Assembly (NCBI GenBank): GCA_047967505.1
Contig: CM106539.1
Reading direction: 5' to 3' (one strand)
Source: Dipteris shenzhenensis
Lineage: Eukaryota > Polypodiophyta > Polypodiopsida > Gleicheniales
DNA length: 64,000 bases
Shown: positions 62,924-64,000 of the stretch, piece after piece
Layout of the letters: each line of letters opens with the position of its first letter
How positions within the stretch are numbered: the stretch's first letter is position 1
Notes under the pieces: generated by a model
Database searches by the model: none
Seen by the model: only the letters and a program-made list of their open reading frames with translations
Told to the model about the DNA's origin: nothing
Program-made: the position numbers and the translations under genes

Positions 62924-63900
62924 TTACAAGGAGCAATCCCAAGAAGGGAAAAGCCAGCTACATACATTAAAAATCTCATTATATGACAAAAACGTAGTGT
63001 AATCCAAATCTTGCGCATGTAGACAATAATAAAATGATTCCCTTAGAGGTGCGTGAAAGTAAATGATACTTGCCCAAAGAGGGATCACCAAAGACCCGAT
63101 GGTTGCGATCCTTCCATAGGGTCCCCTGTGCCCAATAACGAGCCTAGTAAAAGAAAAGTTTAAAGCCCTACCTTTGAGGATCAAACCCAAGCAACTAGAA
63201 ATTCTTGTCGAGGGAAGTAGTGGAGAAACGAGCCTGTAGCCGTTGTTGTAATAGGAGTAAGAAATCATGAGATTCAATGCAATACCATAAAATATGAGAC
63301 ATGGACTTCCGTAAGGACATGCAAGATGACAAGTGGTATGAGTAATGCGCAAACAAGCAAGAATCTGCCCAAAAGGAACAACCCCAAGGAAAACTCTCCT
63401 CAGGAAAAACTTTTGCTAAAGAGGGAGCTTAGAAACCCAAATGTGGTGCAATCTTTTCTGCTACCACCGAGAAGAGCATACCATAGACTAGATACTATTT
63501 ACATGAAGAGAAACCCAAGGAGGAGACATCAAAATATTTTATAAAGATGCAACCATGACATCAGCCAATGAAAGGCCATGATAAGCATGATTGTCTGATT
63601 GTAGAGCCCAATCTTTGAGGTGGTCAACAACCTCAAGCTAAGGTACTGGCTAAAAGTCATGGAGCATCTCTAATGAAAAGGGTCCATAGTCATCTATAAT
63701 ATTGTCCCAAGGCATACTTCCTAACAGTTGGCAGGAAAAGAGATCACCGTACTAGCAACATCCAACACATCATCCACTAGGCAAATTCCCTTGGACTAGA
63801 GAAAGTAATCATAGTGAGGTTCCTGCAAGGCCAACGGAGGCATAAATGCCTTTGAGCAATGAAGGCTCTCCACACACAAAGAGTTGCCTAAAAGAGTGTC
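62924..63900 (-). pseudogene. LINE tail relic (zf-RVT region)
   Basis: Minus-strand pieces include CLRITHTTCHLACPYGSPCL and YWAQGTLWKDRNHRVFGDPS. The second matches the W..RN.R.F.. block near the end of plant LINE ORF2. A preceding scrap with PPKxx-type zinc-binding context is weak. Several stops. Confidence 0.55.
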
Positions 63901-64000
63901 CCTGCCATTCCATTTAAGGTGGTATTGATAATTTTGCTTCCGAAACTTTTGCACATTATTGATCCATTAGTATGTGCATACAGACGTGAACATGGCTCCA
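63901..64000. other. Window end, nothing recognised
   Basis: No feature identified in the last 100 bases. Confidence 0.5.

Noticed and set aside
62924-63352. A 142-codon host ORF
   Set aside because: The start is not an ATG context I trust, and the neighbouring frame carries the LWKDRNHRVFGD block of a LINE tail.

Overview
The window reads as nuclear DNA of a land plant with a large, retrotransposon-rich genome. The evidence is Ty1/copia and Ty3/gypsy chromovirus elements primed by plant initiator Met-tRNA, plant-type LINEs, TTTAGGG telomere-like motifs, and one host gene of a plant ankyrin-AAA+ family with GT-AG introns. The gene size and nested repeats would suit a fern or gymnosperm; that is inference, and I cannot name a species. 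I see no tRNA, rRNA, CRISPR or bacterial-style operon. The only apparently intact host gene lies on the minus strand from about 61.1 kb down to 37.8 kb. Seven exons join in perfect phase into a 482-residue protein (543 if an upstream ATG is used), with ankyrin repeats followed by a CbbX/CfxQ-type AAA+ ATPase domain. Intron 5 is 20,529 bp and cuts a glycine codon inside the Walker A P-loop. Region by region. 0-3 kb: an extreme purine-strand repeat, a telomere-like patch, 20-bp tandem repeats, GGA repeats and a 13-bp minisatellite with higher-order structure. 3-20.5 kb: two oppositely oriented partial copies of an unclassified LTR element (called E), old copia, gypsy and LINE debris between them, and a nearly complete young copia (called F, 13,904-19,791, target duplication GTTCA) inserted into the right E copy. 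20.5-27.2 kb: microsatellites, a LINE reverse-transcriptase scrap, and a decayed spliced minus-strand gene or transposon of unrecognised family, interrupted by an LTR. 27-37.7 kb: gypsy and LTR scraps, then a broken plus-strand LINE with an inverted second copy of part of its ORF1. 39.2-59.7 kb (inside intron 5): copia A, into which copia B (40,804-46,963, identical 240-bp LTRs, intact 1,360-residue polyprotein, duplication AAATT) inserted in gag, and chromovirus C (48,613-55,201, 463-bp LTRs, duplication TGCAT) inserted in the integrase. A minus-strand LINE tail and two unexplained coding-like segments follow. 61-64 kb: short tandem repeats and a LINE tail. The sequence records successive insertions around and inside one host gene whose exons remain open. 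Copia B is the youngest insertion and looks potentially autonomous. Chromovirus C and copia F are young by LTR identity (about 98%) but carry stops and frameshifts. Everything else is relic.
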